DNA from: an uncultured Pelagibacteraceae bacterium
GTDB lineage: Bacteria; Pseudomonadota; Alphaproteobacteria; Pelagibacterales; Pelagibacteraceae
Assembly (NCBI GenBank): GCA_902569785.1
Contig: CACFVO010000002.1
Coordinates: 121,059-185,058, forward strand
Direction: 5' to 3'
DNA: 64,000 nt
Position 1 is the first letter of the stretch. Each line of letters starts with the position of its first letter. Position numbers and translations under genes: made by a program. Of this stretch, positions 10,397 through 22,133 are shown piece after piece. The notes beneath the pieces were generated by a model that made no database searches, was not told the DNA's origin, and saw nothing but the letters and a program-made list of their open reading frames with translations.

Positions 10397-11636
10397 TCTT
10401 AAAGATTTAAGAAAAAATATAGAAATATTTAAAAAGAAATTTAAAGATAGAAATTTAGATTTTAATACAGATGAATTTGATAAAGCAGATAAAAATAATA
10501 GAGAATTAATTAATAAAAAAGAATTATTAGAACAAGAAAAAAGAAAATTATCGAAATCAAAAGAGCAATCTAATTTTGAAAAATCCAAAGATATTTCAAA
10601 ACAAATTGATAAGATTTTGTCGGAACAAAAAAAAACTCAAGAAAAAATAGATCAAATTGTTTCTAATTTACCCAATATTCCAAATGAAGATGTTCCAGTA
10701 GGTAAAGATGAAAAATATAATAAATTAATCAAAAAAAACGGTAAATTAAAAAATTTTAGTTTTAAAATTAAATCGCATGTTGATTTAGGTTCAAAAGATA
10801 AAGGTATTGATTTTGATACGTCAATTAAGTTGTCAGGATCACGATTTGTGGTACTCAGAGATAAATTTGCCAAGCTTGAGAGAGCACTAATTAATTTTAT
10901 GATAGATATACATACAAATGATTTTAAATACACTGAAATCTCACCTCCTTTGATAGTAAATGAAGAAGTGATGTTTGGTACAGGTCAACTTCCAAAGTTT
11001 GAAGAGGATCAATTTGAGATAAAATATGACAGTTCCAAAGAAAGAAAGTTTTTAATACCAACGGCTGAAGTTGTACTTACAAATTTAGTTAGACAATCAA
11101 ATTTAAATGCTAACGAACTTCCTTTAAGATTTGTTGCAGCTACTCCATGTTTTAGAAGAGAAGCAGGAAGTTATGGTAAGGACACCAAAGGAATGATGAG
11201 ACAACATCAATTTTATAAAGTCGAACTTGTTAGTATAGTTGAACCAAAAAATTGTATCAGTGAATTAGATCGAATGCTTAATTGTGCAGAAGAAATTTTA
11301 AAAAAATTGGAAATTCCTTACCAAGTGGTGCTTTTGTCTTCAGGAGATATGGGATTTAGCGCTGAAAAGACTTTTGATATTGAAGTTTGGATACCATCAG
11401 AAAAAAGATATAGAGAAATTTCAAGTTGTTCATCCTGCGGATCGTTTCAAGCTAGAAGGATGGGTGCAAAATATAAAACATCTAACGGCAATGAGTATGT
11501 TGGAACTTTGAATGGATCTGGCTTAGCAGTGGGAAGGTTAATGATAGCTTTATTAGAAAATAATCAAAATGAAGATGGATCAATTACCATTCCAAATATT
11601 TTAAAAAAATATATGAATAATTTAGATAAAATTTGA
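10389..11636 (+). CDS. serS: seryl-tRNA synthetase
   Basis: Coiled-coil N-terminus, FRREAGSYGKDTKGMMRQHQF class II motif. Confidence 0.97.
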   Translation: MHNLKDLRKNIEIFKKKFKDRNLDFNTDEFDKADKNNRELINKKELLEQEKRKLSKSKEQSNFEKSKDISKQIDKILSEQKKTQEKIDQIVSNLPNIPNEDVPVGKDEKYNKLIKKNGKLKNFSFKIKSHVDLGSKDKGIDFDTSIKLSGSRFVVLRDKFAKLERALINFMIDIHTNDFKYTEISPPLIVNEEVMFGTGQLPKFEEDQFEIKYDSSKERKFLIPTAEVVLTNLVRQSNLNANELPLRFVAATPCFRREAGSYGKDTKGMMRQHQFYKVELVSIVEPKNCISELDRMLNCAEEILKKLEIPYQVVLLSSGDMGFSAEKTFDIEVWIPSEKRYREISSCSSCGSFQARRMGAKYKTSNGNEYVGTLNGSGLAVGRLMIALLENNQNEDGSITIPNILKKYMNNLDKI

Positions 11637-11683
11637 TTATTATTCTCTTGTTTAACTAAGTCTTTTATTATAATTATCCTTTA

Positions 11684-11968
11684 ATGAACGGTTCAGGAAT
11701 AGCACAATTCATACCACTAATTTTAATATTTGTAATTTTTTACTTTTTTTTAATTAGACCCCAACAAAAAAGAGTTAAAGATCATAAGGCAATGGTTGCA
11801 TCTTTAAAAAGAGGGGATGAAATAATAACATCTGGGGGAATTATAGGTACTATTGAGAGAATTATGGAAGATGATCGTATCGAAGTTGTTATTGGGGAAA
11901 ATACAAAAGTACAAATTATAAGATCAACAATAACTAGTCTGCTAAAAAAAGAAGAAGTAAAAAAATAG
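11684..11968 (+). CDS. yajC: preprotein translocase subunit YajC
   Basis: FLIRPQQKRVKDH ... GDEIITSGGIIG; upstream of secD. Confidence 0.95.
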   Translation: MNGSGIAQFIPLILIFVIFYFFLIRPQQKRVKDHKAMVASLKRGDEIITSGGIIGTIERIMEDDRIEVVIGENTKVQIIRSTITSLLKKEEVKK

Positions 11969-11977
11969 TTCTTTTTT

Positions 11978-13522
11978 GTGTTAAATTTTTCTAAAATAAA
12001 TATTTTTTTAATTTATATTATTTTTATATTAGTATCCTTTTTTTCATTATTAAATTTTCAGAATGAGCAAGAGCCCTTGATAGACAAAAAGGTTAATCTA
12101 GGGTTAGATTTACAAGGAGGTTCTTACCTTCTTCTAGAAATTAATTCAGACCCATTAGTTAAAGAAAAAATTCAGTCGAAAGTAATTCCATTAAAAAAGT
12201 TATTGAAGGATAATAATTTAAATTATTCTAATTTTAAAATTAGTGAAAAAAGTTTGAATTTATCGATAGACAACATTGAAAAATTTAAATTACTACTCTT
12301 TTCTACAAAAGATAATTTTTTAAATCCCTATATTGATAAATATAATTCATTTGAATTAGATTTGAAAATTCTAGAAAATAATGATGTACAAGTTCTATTT
12401 TCAAAATACGGTTTATTAACGATAAATAATTCAGCTTTAAAACAATCTATTGAAATTGTTAGACGTAGAATAGATGATGTTGGTACAAAAGAGCCAACAA
12501 TTTTACAAAGAGGGGAGAAAAGAATTTTGGTTGAACTTCCAGGATTAAAAGACCCAGAAAGAATTAAAAATCTTTTGGGAAAAACAGCTCAACTAAACTT
12601 TAGACTTGTTAAAGATAATGATGAATTTGGTATTGACAAATTAATCACTGAAAATGGCGAGAACCTTAATATTAGCAAAAGAATTGTTATGAGTGGTGAA
12701 AATTTGATTGATGCTCAACCTAATTTTAATAATCAGTCTAATCAACCCACAGTATCTTTTACTTTAGATAGACTAGGGGCACAAAAATTTGGAAGGACAA
12801 CTACGGATAATGTAGGAAAAAGATTAGCTATTATTTTAGACGGAAAAATTATCAGCGCTCCCTCAATAAATGAACCGATAATTTCTGGTAGTGGAATAAT
12901 TTCTGGTAATTTTACATTTCAAGAAGCAACTGATTTAGCATTATTATTGAGATCAGGTGCACTTCCAACTCCTTTAGATATTGTAGAAGAGAGGACAGTA
13001 GGCCCCGATTTAGGAGAAGATTCTATAAAGTCTGGAGTCACATCATTAATAATAGGATTTATTTTAGTGATCTTTTTTATGCTTTTTAAATATAAGATTT
13101 TTGGTTTAGTGGCGAATGTAGCTTTAATTTCAAATCTAGTAATGTTAGTTGGGGTTTTGACTATTTTAGAAGCAACTTTAACATTACCTGGCATAGCAGG
13201 AATAATTTTAACTGTGGGCATGGCTGTCGATGCAAATGTTTTAATATTTGAGCGAATAAAAGAAGAGTTAAAAACTGAGAAATCCATAGTACATGCTTTT
13301 GATATTGGGTATTCAAAAGCAAAAATCACAGTTCTAGATGCCAATATTACAACTTTAATAGCGGCAATAATTCTTTTTGCTTTTGGTTCTGGTCCGGTTA
13401 AAGGATTTGCAATTACTCTTGGTATAGGAATTATAACGACTTTATTTACAGCATATTTTTTAGCTAGACATCTAACTTCGATAATTGTTTTGAACAAAAA
13501 AGAAGGCCAGGTAAATTTATAA
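11978..13522 (+). CDS. secD: protein translocase subunit SecD (GTG start)
   Basis: NLGLDLQGGSYLLLE, VDANVLIFERIKEE. Confidence 0.96.
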   Translation: MLNFSKINIFLIYIIFILVSFFSLLNFQNEQEPLIDKKVNLGLDLQGGSYLLLEINSDPLVKEKIQSKVIPLKKLLKDNNLNYSNFKISEKSLNLSIDNIEKFKLLLFSTKDNFLNPYIDKYNSFELDLKILENNDVQVLFSKYGLLTINNSALKQSIEIVRRRIDDVGTKEPTILQRGEKRILVELPGLKDPERIKNLLGKTAQLNFRLVKDNDEFGIDKLITENGENLNISKRIVMSGENLIDAQPNFNNQSNQPTVSFTLDRLGAQKFGRTTTDNVGKRLAIILDGKIISAPSINEPIISGSGIISGNFTFQEATDLALLLRSGALPTPLDIVEERTVGPDLGEDSIKSGVTSLIIGFILVIFFMLFKYKIFGLVANVALISNLVMLVGVLTILEATLTLPGIAGIILTVGMAVDANVLIFERIKEELKTEKSIVHAFDIGYSKAKITVLDANITTLIAAIILFAFGSGPVKGFAITLGIGIITTLFTAYFLARHLTSIIVLNKKEGQVNL

Positions 13523-14430
13523 TGCAGAGGAATATTGATTTTTCATCAAAATTTAAAATAGCTAATATATTATCTTTATCTATTTTTATAGTAAGTGTTT
13601 TGTTTATTTTATTTAAAGGACTTAATTATGGTATTGATTTTAAAGGGGGCACATTAATAGAATTAAGAGCCGATAGTAAAAATGTTAATATATCAGAAAT
13701 AAGATCTTCTTTAAATTCAATGAATTTAGGGGATGTTAATATTAAAGAATTTGGAAAAAAAGGTGATTATCTCATTAAGGTAGAACAAAAAACTGGTAAT
13801 AACAACGAACTTATCTCTCAAATTAAAAAAACTCTAATCAATAATTTAAATGCTGAAATAAGTTTTAGAAGAGTTGAAAATGTTGGTCCAAAAGTAAGTT
13901 CCGAACTTTTACAATCAGGAATAATTGCTATTTCTTTATCTTTAGCTGCTATGCTTTTTTATATTTGGATTAGATTTGAGTGGCAGTTTAGTGTTGGGTC
14001 TATTGTTGCATTATTTCACGATGTTATAATTACTATAGGAATATTTTCAATTTTATCTTTAGAAATCAATCTTTCAATTATTGCAGCGGTTTTAACAATT
14101 GTAGGGTATTCTATGAACGATACTGTTGTTATATATGATCGTATAAGAGAAAATTTAAACAAATATACAAAACTTAATATTAGTGAGTTATCTAATCTTT
14201 CTATTAATGAAACTTTATCTAGAACAATTATAACTTCCTTAACTACTTTGTTGGCTCTATTATCCATCTTTATTATGGGTGGAGAAATTTTACGAGGTTT
14301 TTCTTTTGCAATGATATTAGGAGTATTAATAGGTACATACTCTTCGATTTTTGTAGCTACTCCAGTTCTAAAGTTTTTTAAAGTTAGTTATAAAACTTTG
14401 GAAAAAAAAGAAGAAAAGATTGTTCCTTAA
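13522..14430 (+). CDS. secF: protein translocase subunit SecF
   Basis: GLNYGIDFKGGTLIE, YSMNDTVVIYDRIREN. Confidence 0.96.
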   Translation: MQRNIDFSSKFKIANILSLSIFIVSVLFILFKGLNYGIDFKGGTLIELRADSKNVNISEIRSSLNSMNLGDVNIKEFGKKGDYLIKVEQKTGNNNELISQIKKTLINNLNAEISFRRVENVGPKVSSELLQSGIIAISLSLAAMLFYIWIRFEWQFSVGSIVALFHDVIITIGIFSILSLEINLSIIAAVLTIVGYSMNDTVVIYDRIRENLNKYTKLNISELSNLSINETLSRTIITSLTTLLALLSIFIMGGEILRGFSFAMILGVLIGTYSSIFVATPVLKFFKVSYKTLEKKEEKIVP

Positions 14431-15033
14431 TTAATATAGATTTTGAGCTGCTACCATTGAAAGAAGCATTGGAAAAGAGAGTAAAGTGTTAGTTCTCGAA
14501 ATTAACATTGCAGTTTTAGCGGATTTTGCTTTTTCTTCTTGTGAACAATCAATAATTCCTAGAGCTTTCTTTTGGTTTGGCCAAATGACAAACCATACAT
14601 TGTAAGCCATAATTATACCTAGCCACATCCCTATACCTATGGCTGTACTTTTCGGATCAGAAGCACCAATTCCTAAAATCATTGCTTGGTGAACATAACC
14701 TTGTAAGTAAGCAACTACTAAACCAGATACAATTGTTACTAAAGCTGCCCATCTAAACCAGAATAAAGCTTTTGGGGCTATCACTTTACCTATAGCTGGC
14801 TTTTGTTCATCAGGGATGTTAGGCATTGATGGTATTTGAACAAAATTAAAATACCATAATAAACCAATCCACATTATCCCACTTAAAACATGTAAATATC
14901 TAAACAACCAACTATAGAAACTTCGATCAAAAGCAAAACCATCTCCCCCAAAATGTAATCCTAAAAAAAGAATCAAAGCGATTGCCAAAGAGTAGTGAAC
15001 AGTTCTTGATAGAGATTGCAGGATACTTATCAT
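14431..15033 (-). CDS. multi-TM membrane protein, urate hydroxylase PuuD N-domain-like
   Basis: Hydrophobic, FRYLHVLSGIMWIGLLWYFNFVQIP and MAYNVWFVIWPNQKK resemble the PuuD-type membrane domain. Confidence 0.7.
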   Translation of the reverse strand: MISILQSLSRTVHYSLAIALILFLGLHFGGDGFAFDRSFYSWLFRYLHVLSGIMWIGLLWYFNFVQIPSMPNIPDEQKPAIGKVIAPKALFWFRWAALVTIVSGLVVAYLQGYVHQAMILGIGASDPKSTAIGIGMWLGIIMAYNVWFVIWPNQKKALGIIDCSQEEKAKSAKTAMLISRTNTLLSFPMLLSMVAAQNLY

Positions 15034-15060
15034 GATTCTACTATACCATAATTTAATTTT

Positions 15061-17940
15061 TTAAGCAGTTTTTTTCATCTTAGAATTACCCAATAATTCT
15101 CTAATAAATCTCCCAGTATAACTTTTTTCGATTTGCGACACTTTTTCAGGAGTTCCTTCAGCTATAATTTCTCCTCCATGTATTCCTCCTTCAGGACCCA
15201 TATCTATTATATGGTCTGCAGTTTTTATAACATCTAAATTATGTTCTATGACCACTACAGTATTACCAGTATTTGCAAAAGCTTGTAAAATTTCTAATAG
15301 TTTTTTTATATCATGTGAATGAAGACCAGTTGTAGGTTCGTCTAGTATATATAATGTTCTTCCAGTCGGTCTCTTTGATAACTCTTTAGCCAATTTAATT
15401 CTTTGCGCCTCTCCACCAGAAAGCGTAGTCGCCTGTTGTCCTATTTTCATATATCCCAAACCAACATGTTTAAGAGTGATTAATTTAGATTTTATACTTT
15501 GGATGTTTTCAAAAAAAACACATCCTTCATCAACTGTCATATCTAAAACATCTGCTATGTTTTTATTCTTAAATCGAATTTCTAGAGTTTCTCTATTATA
15601 TCTAGCTCCTTTGCATGTATCACAAGGGATAAACACGTCTGGGAGAAAGTGCATTTCATAAGTAATAACTCCATCTCCTTCACAAGTTTCACATCTACCT
15701 CCTTTTACATTAAATGAATATCTCCCAACTTTATAACCCCTAGCTTTCGACTCTGGTAAAGATGCAAACCACTCTCTAATTGGTCCAAAGGCCCCTGTGT
15801 ATGTGGCTGGATTCGATCTAGGAGTTCTTCCTATAGGTGATTGATCAATATCTATTATCTTATCAATCAATTCAGTTCCTTTGAATCCAGTAAAAGCCTT
15901 AGGAACTTTTCTACTCTTATTTTTATTAAGTATTAAATTAAAAGCGTTATATAAAGTCTGTAAAATCAAAGTCGATTTACCACTTCCTGAAACACCCGTT
16001 ACACAGGTAAATGTACCAACAGGTATTTTTAAATTAACTTTTTTTAAGTTATTTCCACTAGCGCCACTTATTTCAATAAATCTTCCATTTTTTGGAGTTC
16101 TTCGTTTTCTAGGTATTGAAATAAATTTTTTACCTGACAAATAATCACCCGTAATGCTTTTTACATTTTCTATAATTTGATTTACACTTCCCTCAGCAAT
16201 AATTTCCCCTCCATTTAAACCAGCTTCTGGACCTATATCAATAATATGATCTGAGCTTTCCATTGTTTCAATATCATGCTCAACTACAATTACAGTGTTA
16301 CCCAAATCTCTTAATTTTTTTAAAGCAGTAATTAATTTTTTATTATCTCTTTGATGTAAACCAATAGAAGGTTCATCTAAAACATACAAAACTCCAGTCA
16401 AACCTGAGCCTATCTGTGAGGCTAGTCTTATTCTTTGTGACTCTCCCCCTGAAAGGGTTCCTGACTCTCTTGATAGAGTTAGATAATTTAATCCAACATT
16501 TAGTAAAAAATTTAATCTTTCATTTATTTCTTTCAATATATGTTGAGCAATTTTGTTTTCTCTATCAGATAACACTGTAACTAAATTGGCAAACCATTTT
16601 TGTGCTTCATCAATTGATTTCTCAGTTATTTCGCTTATATTTAATTTGTTAATTTTAATACATAAAGCCTCATCTTTTAGCCTCATACCTTTACATTTTT
16701 CACAATTGCTTTCACTTTGATATTGAGAAATTTCTTCTCTTTTCCATTCACTATCTGTTTCCAAATAACGTCTTTCTAGATTATTAATCACACCCTCAAA
16801 TGTTTTTTTTGTGTTATACGACTCATATCCATCATCATAAGAAAATTTTATTTCTTCTTCATCTGACCCGTATAATATTATATCCTGAATTTTTTTTGGT
16901 ATTTTTCTCCATTGGTCAGATAGAGAAAATTTATAATGTTTAGCTAATGATGATAAAGTTTGTGCATAATACATTGAAGTTGATTTTGACCATGGTTCAA
17001 TAGCTCCATCTTGAAGAGATTTTTTAGGATCAGCTACAACCAAATTTGGGTCAACATTTAAGTTATGACCAATGCCCTCACATTCTTCACAGGCACCAAA
17101 TGGTGAATTAAATGAAAACAACCTTGGTTCAATTTCTTCTATAGTGAAACCACTGTCTGGACATGAAAATTTTGATGAAAATGTAATACTTTCAAGTTTT
17201 CTAAATTTTTTAGGCAGTGCTTCATTTTCATATTCTACAACTAGCAATCCATTAGATAGGTTTACAGCAGTTTCAACACTATCTGCAAGTCTATTTCCTA
17301 ATTTAGAATTTAGTATAATTCTGTCTACTACAACTGAAATATCATGTTTAATTTTTTTATTTAAGTTTGGAAAATCATCAATGTTTATATATTTACCGTC
17401 AACTTTTAGTCTAGAAAAACCTCTTTTTTTAAAATTAAGAATTTCCTTTTTATATTCTCCTTTTCTTCCTCTAACTATCGGAGATAATAAATATATAGTA
17501 CTATTTTTTGGCAATTCTTTTATTTTATCAACCATCTCACTTATTGGCTGAGAAACTATTGGTTTACCAGTGAATGGAGAGTAGGGTATACCAACTCTTG
17601 CAAATAAAACTCGCATATAATCATAAATTTCAGTAACGGTAGCTACAGTTGATCTTGGATTTTTTGAGGTATTTTTTTGTTCAATAGAAATTGCAGGACT
17701 TAATCCTTCAATTAAATCTACTTTTGGTTTTTTCATCTTGTCTAAAAACTGTCTTGCGTAAGATGATAAGCTTTCAACGTAACGTCTTTGTCCTTCAGCA
17801 TAAATTGTATCAAAAGCTAAAGACGATTTTCCGGAGCCAGACAGCCCTGTAATGACCACCAATTTCTCTTTTGGTATTTCAAGAGAAACATTTTTTAGAT
17901 TGTGTTCTTTAGCCCCTTTTACAACGATTTTTTTCAACAT
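15061..17940 (-). CDS. uvrA: excinuclease ABC subunit A
   Basis: Two ABC ATPase domains, [34 protein letters not shown]. Confidence 0.98.
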   Translation of the reverse strand: MLKKIVVKGAKEHNLKNVSLEIPKEKLVVITGLSGSGKSSLAFDTIYAEGQRRYVESLSSYARQFLDKMKKPKVDLIEGLSPAISIEQKNTSKNPRSTVATVTEIYDYMRVLFARVGIPYSPFTGKPIVSQPISEMVDKIKELPKNSTIYLLSPIVRGRKGEYKKEILNFKKRGFSRLKVDGKYINIDDFPNLNKKIKHDISVVVDRIILNSKLGNRLADSVETAVNLSNGLLVVEYENEALPKKFRKLESITFSSKFSCPDSGFTIEEIEPRLFSFNSPFGACEECEGIGHNLNVDPNLVVADPKKSLQDGAIEPWSKSTSMYYAQTLSSLAKHYKFSLSDQWRKIPKKIQDIILYGSDEEEIKFSYDDGYESYNTKKTFEGVINNLERRYLETDSEWKREEISQYQSESNCEKCKGMRLKDEALCIKINKLNISEITEKSIDEAQKWFANLVTVLSDRENKIAQHILKEINERLNFLLNVGLNYLTLSRESGTLSGGESQRIRLASQIGSGLTGVLYVLDEPSIGLHQRDNKKLITALKKLRDLGNTVIVVEHDIETMESSDHIIDIGPEAGLNGGEIIAEGSVNQIIENVKSITGDYLSGKKFISIPRKRRTPKNGRFIEISGASGNNLKKVNLKIPVGTFTCVTGVSGSGKSTLILQTLYNAFNLILNKNKSRKVPKAFTGFKGTELIDKIIDIDQSPIGRTPRSNPATYTGAFGPIREWFASLPESKARGYKVGRYSFNVKGGRCETCEGDGVITYEMHFLPDVFIPCDTCKGARYNRETLEIRFKNKNIADVLDMTVDEGCVFFENIQSIKSKLITLKHVGLGYMKIGQQATTLSGGEAQRIKLAKELSKRPTGRTLYILDEPTTGLHSHDIKKLLEILQAFANTGNTVVVIEHNLDVIKTADHIIDMGPEGGIHGGEIIAEGTPEKVSQIEKSYTGRFIRELLGNSKMKKTA

Positions 17941-18039
17941 ATTTTTTTATCAAATAATAATGATGTTATATTTATTAATCAATTATGATATAATTATTTA
18001 ATTTTTAATAAATAAAATCACAAATTTAGTTAAAGTAAT

Positions 18040-18501
18040 ATGGCAGGTAGTTTAAATAAAGTTCAATTAATAGGTCGTTTAGGCGCAGATCCAGATATTA
18101 AGCAAATGGTTAATGGTAAAAATGTAGCCAGATTAAGCATAGCAACGAGCCAATCATGGAAAGATAAATCTAGTGGAGAGCGAAAAGAGAAAACCGAGTG
18201 GCATAGAGTTGTAATTTTTAATGAAGGACTAGTTAATGTTGTTCAACAGTATTTAAAAAAAGGAGCCAACGTCTATGTTGAAGGTCAGTTAAGCACTAGG
18301 AAATGGAAAGATGAGTCTTCTGGGCAAGATAAATATTCTACCGAAATAGTTTTGCAGGGCTATAATTCTAGCTTGACTATGTTAGATAGCAGGAATAACA
18401 AAAATGACTCAGGAAACTTAGTAAAAGAAAACAAAAGTTCTTTACCACAAGACAATCTAAATCAAGATAGTTCTGATTTAGATGATGAAATTCCCTTTTA
18501 A
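18040..18501 (+). CDS. ssb: single-stranded DNA-binding protein
   Basis: OB fold SLNKVQLIGRLGADPDIK; acidic C-terminus DLDDEIPF. Confidence 0.97.
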   Translation: MAGSLNKVQLIGRLGADPDIKQMVNGKNVARLSIATSQSWKDKSSGERKEKTEWHRVVIFNEGLVNVVQQYLKKGANVYVEGQLSTRKWKDESSGQDKYSTEIVLQGYNSSLTMLDSRNNKNDSGNLVKENKSSLPQDNLNQDSSDLDDEIPF

Positions 18502-18506
18502 ATTTA

Positions 18507-21080
18507 ATGGAAAAAACCACCATAGAGAAAAACAAATCTTTTAAACCTATCTTCGTGCAAGATGAAATGAGTTCATCTTACTTATCTTATGCTATGAGCG
18601 TAATAATAAGTAGAGCACTTCCAGATGTTAGAGATGGTCTAAAACCTGTTCATAGAAGAATTATATATGCAATGTATAAAGGCGGATATGATTGGTCTAA
18701 ACCATTTAGAAAATCGGCAAGAATAGTTGGAGACGTAATTGGTAAGTATCATCCTCATGGAGATCAATCTGTTTACGATGCCTTAGTTCGATTGGTTCAA
18801 GATTTTTCTATGAGTTTGCCTTTAATATCAGGGCAAGGAAATTTTGGATCAATAGACGGAGATCCTCCAGCAGCAATGCGTTACACCGAGACTAAACTTG
18901 CTAAAATTGCACAATTCTTAACGGAAGATTTGGAAAAAAATACTGTTACTTATAGAAACAACTATGATGAAACTGAAAAAGAACCTGAAGTTTTACCATC
19001 CCAATATCCCAATATATTAGTTAACGGTGCTGGAGGTATAGCAGTAGGAATGGCTACTAGCATTCCCCCACACAATCTAGGGGAGATTATAAATGGCACA
19101 ATTGCTTATATTGAAAATAAAGAGATAACTATTGGTCAACTAATGAAACATGTACCTGGTCCAGATTTTCCAACAGGAGGAATAATTATTGGAAAAGATA
19201 TTTTAAAACAGGGCTATAACAAAGGGAGAGGATCATTCAAAATAAGAGGTGAAATTGATTTAGAGGAAAAAAAAGGTGGTAGAGAATGTTTGATTATTAA
19301 ATCTATCCCTTATCAAGTCAACAAATCAGTATTAATTGAAAAAATAGCACAATTGGTTAGAGATAAAAAAATAGAAGGAATAAGAGACATAAGAGATGAG
19401 TCTAATAGAGAAGGAATAAGAGTTGTTATAGAACTTAGAAAAGCTGTTGAACCTGAAACTGTTAGAAGACAATTATATAAATTAACAAATATTGAAAGTT
19501 CTTTTGGCTTTAATACACTCGCTATAGTTAACAATAAACCTAAAATTCTTAATTTAAAAGAATTTATTTCTGAATTTTTAAAATTTAGAGAAGACACAGT
19601 TCTTAAAAGAGTTAAATATGATTTAAAAAAAGCTGAAGAAAAAGCTCATATCTTAATTGGTCTAGCTACAGCAGTGGAAAATATCGATGAAACAATTAAA
19701 ATAATAAAGAATTCAAAGGACACAGAAACTGCTAAAAAAAATCTTTTATCAAAAAGATGGAAAGTACGAAAAAGCATTAAATTAATTACTTTAATTGAAA
19801 AAAAGAAAAATATTTCAAGTTATCAATTATCTAAAGAACAAGTAATTGCTATTCTTGAATTAAGACTTCAAAAACTAACTGCATACGGAATTGGTGAAAT
19901 TGAAACAGAAATAAATAAATTGTCAGATTTAATTATTGAATACAATAAAATCATAAACTCTAAAAAAGAACTTAATAAACTTATAGTTAAAGAGCTTGAA
20001 AATATTAAAGAAAAATTTAGCTCTCCTAGGAGAACAAAAATTATAGATGCAGTTTTAAACTACAATATTGAAGAAACCATTCAAAAAGAGTCTGTCGTTA
20101 TAAGTATTACAAATCAAGGTTATATTAAGAGAAGTCCATTAAGTTCACTTAAAGCTCAAAAAAGAGGAGGTAAAGGAAAGACTGGCATTTCCACAAGAGA
20201 AGAAGATTTTGTAGTCCAAATATTTACTGCTAATACTCATACGCCGGTTTTATTTTTTTCTACACAAGGATTAGTATATAAAATTAAAGCCCATAAAATA
20301 CCAGAAGGTACAGCCGCTTCTAAAGGAAAATCTATATTTAATTTACTACCCTTAAAAAGCCATCATTCTATAAGCTCTATTATGCCTTTACCTGAAGATG
20401 AGTCCGAGTGGAAAAATCTAATGGTTATCTTTGCAACTTCTAAAGGCAATGTAAGAAAAAATACTTTGGAAGATTTTGTCAACATAAATAATAATGGAAA
20501 AATTGCTATGAAGTTAGATCAAGATGATAAAATTATTGGGGTTAAAATATGCAAAGATGATCAGGATATATTATTAAGCACTCAATTTGGCAAATGTATA
20601 AGATTCAAATCTAAAAAATTAAGATTATTTAAAGGAAGATCCTCTAAAGGGATAAAAGGGGTTAAATTGAATGAAAAAGACAAAGTTATTTCTCTTTCAA
20701 TTTTAAGCAATACAAATATTAATGCAAAAACTATTAGTAAGGATAAAAAATTAAAAAATGCTATTGATAGATTTATTTTATCAGTTTCTGAAAATGGATA
20801 TGGAAAAAGATCTTCTTGCTTAGACTATAGAGTCACCAATAGAGGAGGCAAAGGTATAATTGGTATAATCAATTCTCCAAGAAATGGAAATATAGCAGCT
20901 TCTTTAGTAGTTAGTGATTCAGATGAAATTATACTATCTACAGGAAAAGGCAGTATTATGAGATGTGCGGTGAAAGAAATAAGAGTTGCAGGCAGAAATA
21001 CTCAAGGTGTTAGAATAAAAAAATTGTCTGGAAATGAAAAAGTTGTCTCAGTTATAAAAATAGAGGATAATATCCAATAG
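18507..21080 (+). CDS. gyrA: DNA gyrase subunit A
   Basis: [33 protein letters not shown], GyrA-box-like QKRGGKG. Confidence 0.95.
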   Translation: MEKTTIEKNKSFKPIFVQDEMSSSYLSYAMSVIISRALPDVRDGLKPVHRRIIYAMYKGGYDWSKPFRKSARIVGDVIGKYHPHGDQSVYDALVRLVQDFSMSLPLISGQGNFGSIDGDPPAAMRYTETKLAKIAQFLTEDLEKNTVTYRNNYDETEKEPEVLPSQYPNILVNGAGGIAVGMATSIPPHNLGEIINGTIAYIENKEITIGQLMKHVPGPDFPTGGIIIGKDILKQGYNKGRGSFKIRGEIDLEEKKGGRECLIIKSIPYQVNKSVLIEKIAQLVRDKKIEGIRDIRDESNREGIRVVIELRKAVEPETVRRQLYKLTNIESSFGFNTLAIVNNKPKILNLKEFISEFLKFREDTVLKRVKYDLKKAEEKAHILIGLATAVENIDETIKIIKNSKDTETAKKNLLSKRWKVRKSIKLITLIEKKKNISSYQLSKEQVIAILELRLQKLTAYGIGEIETEINKLSDLIIEYNKIINSKKELNKLIVKELENIKEKFSSPRRTKIIDAVLNYNIEETIQKESVVISITNQGYIKRSPLSSLKAQKRGGKGKTGISTREEDFVVQIFTANTHTPVLFFSTQGLVYKIKAHKIPEGTAASKGKSIFNLLPLKSHHSISSIMPLPEDESEWKNLMVIFATSKGNVRKNTLEDFVNINNNGKIAMKLDQDDKIIGVKICKDDQDILLSTQFGKCIRFKSKKLRLFKGRSSKGIKGVKLNEKDKVISLSILSNTNINAKTISKDKKLKNAIDRFILSVSENGYGKRSSCLDYRVTNRGGKGIIGIINSPRNGNIAASLVVSDSDEIILSTGKGSIMRCAVKEIRVAGRNTQGVRIKKLSGNEKVVSVIKIEDNIQ

Positions 21081-21082
21081 AT

Positions 21083-21571
21083 ATGAACACTGCGATTTAC
21101 CCAGGAACTTTTGATCCAATTACTTTCGGTCATATCGATGTTATAAAAAAATCATTAAAAATTTTCGATAGATTGATTGTTGGTACAACTGATAATATTA
21201 ACAAGGACTATTGTTTTTCAATAGATGAAAGATTGTCGATTATAAAAGATTCTTTATTTAAAGATTTGAAGTTAAATAAAAAAAGAATCTTAATAATTCC
21301 ATTCGATACACTCACTATTGATTTGTGTAAAAAATACAATGCTACAGTTATAATAAGAGGCCTAAGAGCCGTTTCAGATTTTGAGTATGAGTTTCAACTA
21401 GCTGGGATGAATAAAAAGCTTAATTCAAATATAGAAACAATGTTCTTAATGTCTGATATAGAGAATCAAATAATTTCATCAAAATTTGTTAAAGAAATTT
21501 CAAAATTGAGTGGAGATATTAATAAGTTTGTCACTAAATCAACGGTTAAAATGCTTAAGAATAAATTTTAA
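21083..21571 (+). CDS. coaD: pantetheine-phosphate adenylyltransferase
   Basis: AIYPGTFDPITFGHIDVI; IIRGLRAVSDFEYE; SSKFVKEI. Confidence 0.97.
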   Translation: MNTAIYPGTFDPITFGHIDVIKKSLKIFDRLIVGTTDNINKDYCFSIDERLSIIKDSLFKDLKLNKKRILIIPFDTLTIDLCKKYNATVIIRGLRAVSDFEYEFQLAGMNKKLNSNIETMFLMSDIENQIISSKFVKEISKLSGDINKFVTKSTVKMLKNKF

Positions 21572-22128
21572 TGAAAAAATTTATCTATTTATTTATATTG
21601 TTTTTTAGTTTACTAAATACACAATCACTAGCTAAAGAAATTAAAATGATTTTAAAATTAAAGTATGGCGAAGTTGAAATAGAGCTTTATCCTGATAAAG
21701 CTCCAAATCATGTTAAGAGATTCATAGAATTTTCTGATGAGGGTAGATATGATAATGTTGTTTTTCATCGTGTTATCGATGGATTTATGGCTCAAACAGG
21801 AGATGTAAAATTTGGAAACACCAGTAATTCAGATTTTAACTTACGTTTAGCCGGAACAGGTGGCTCAGAATTACCAGACTTAAATGCAGAATTTTCTGAT
21901 GTAGCTCATGTTAGAGGAACTTTATCTGCTGCAAGATCATCAGATCCCAATAGTGCTAATAGTCAATTTTTTATATGTTTTGATTCTGCTCCTCACCTAG
22001 ATAGACAATATTCAGCCTTTGGTAAAGTAATCAAAGGAATGGAATTTGTTGATATGATAAAAAAAGGTGACCCTAACAGCGGATCTGTTAATGATCCTGA
22101 TAAAATAATTAGCCTAAGATCAAAATAA
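21571..22128 (+). CDS. peptidyl-prolyl cis-trans isomerase, cyclophilin type, with signal peptide
   Basis: N-terminal signal; NVVFHRVIDGFMAQTGD, SQFFICFD. Confidence 0.93.
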   Translation: MKKFIYLFILFFSLLNTQSLAKEIKMILKLKYGEVEIELYPDKAPNHVKRFIEFSDEGRYDNVVFHRVIDGFMAQTGDVKFGNTSNSDFNLRLAGTGGSELPDLNAEFSDVAHVRGTLSAARSSDPNSANSQFFICFDSAPHLDRQYSAFGKVIKGMEFVDMIKKGDPNSGSVNDPDKIISLRSK

Positions 22129-22133
22129 GCTAA

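Noticed and set aside
12919-13497. 192-aa ORF on minus strand
   Set aside because: Antisense to secD; low-complexity composition, no recognisable domain, secD frame is clearly coding.
17072-17551. 159-aa ORF on plus strand
   Set aside because: Antisense shadow of uvrA.
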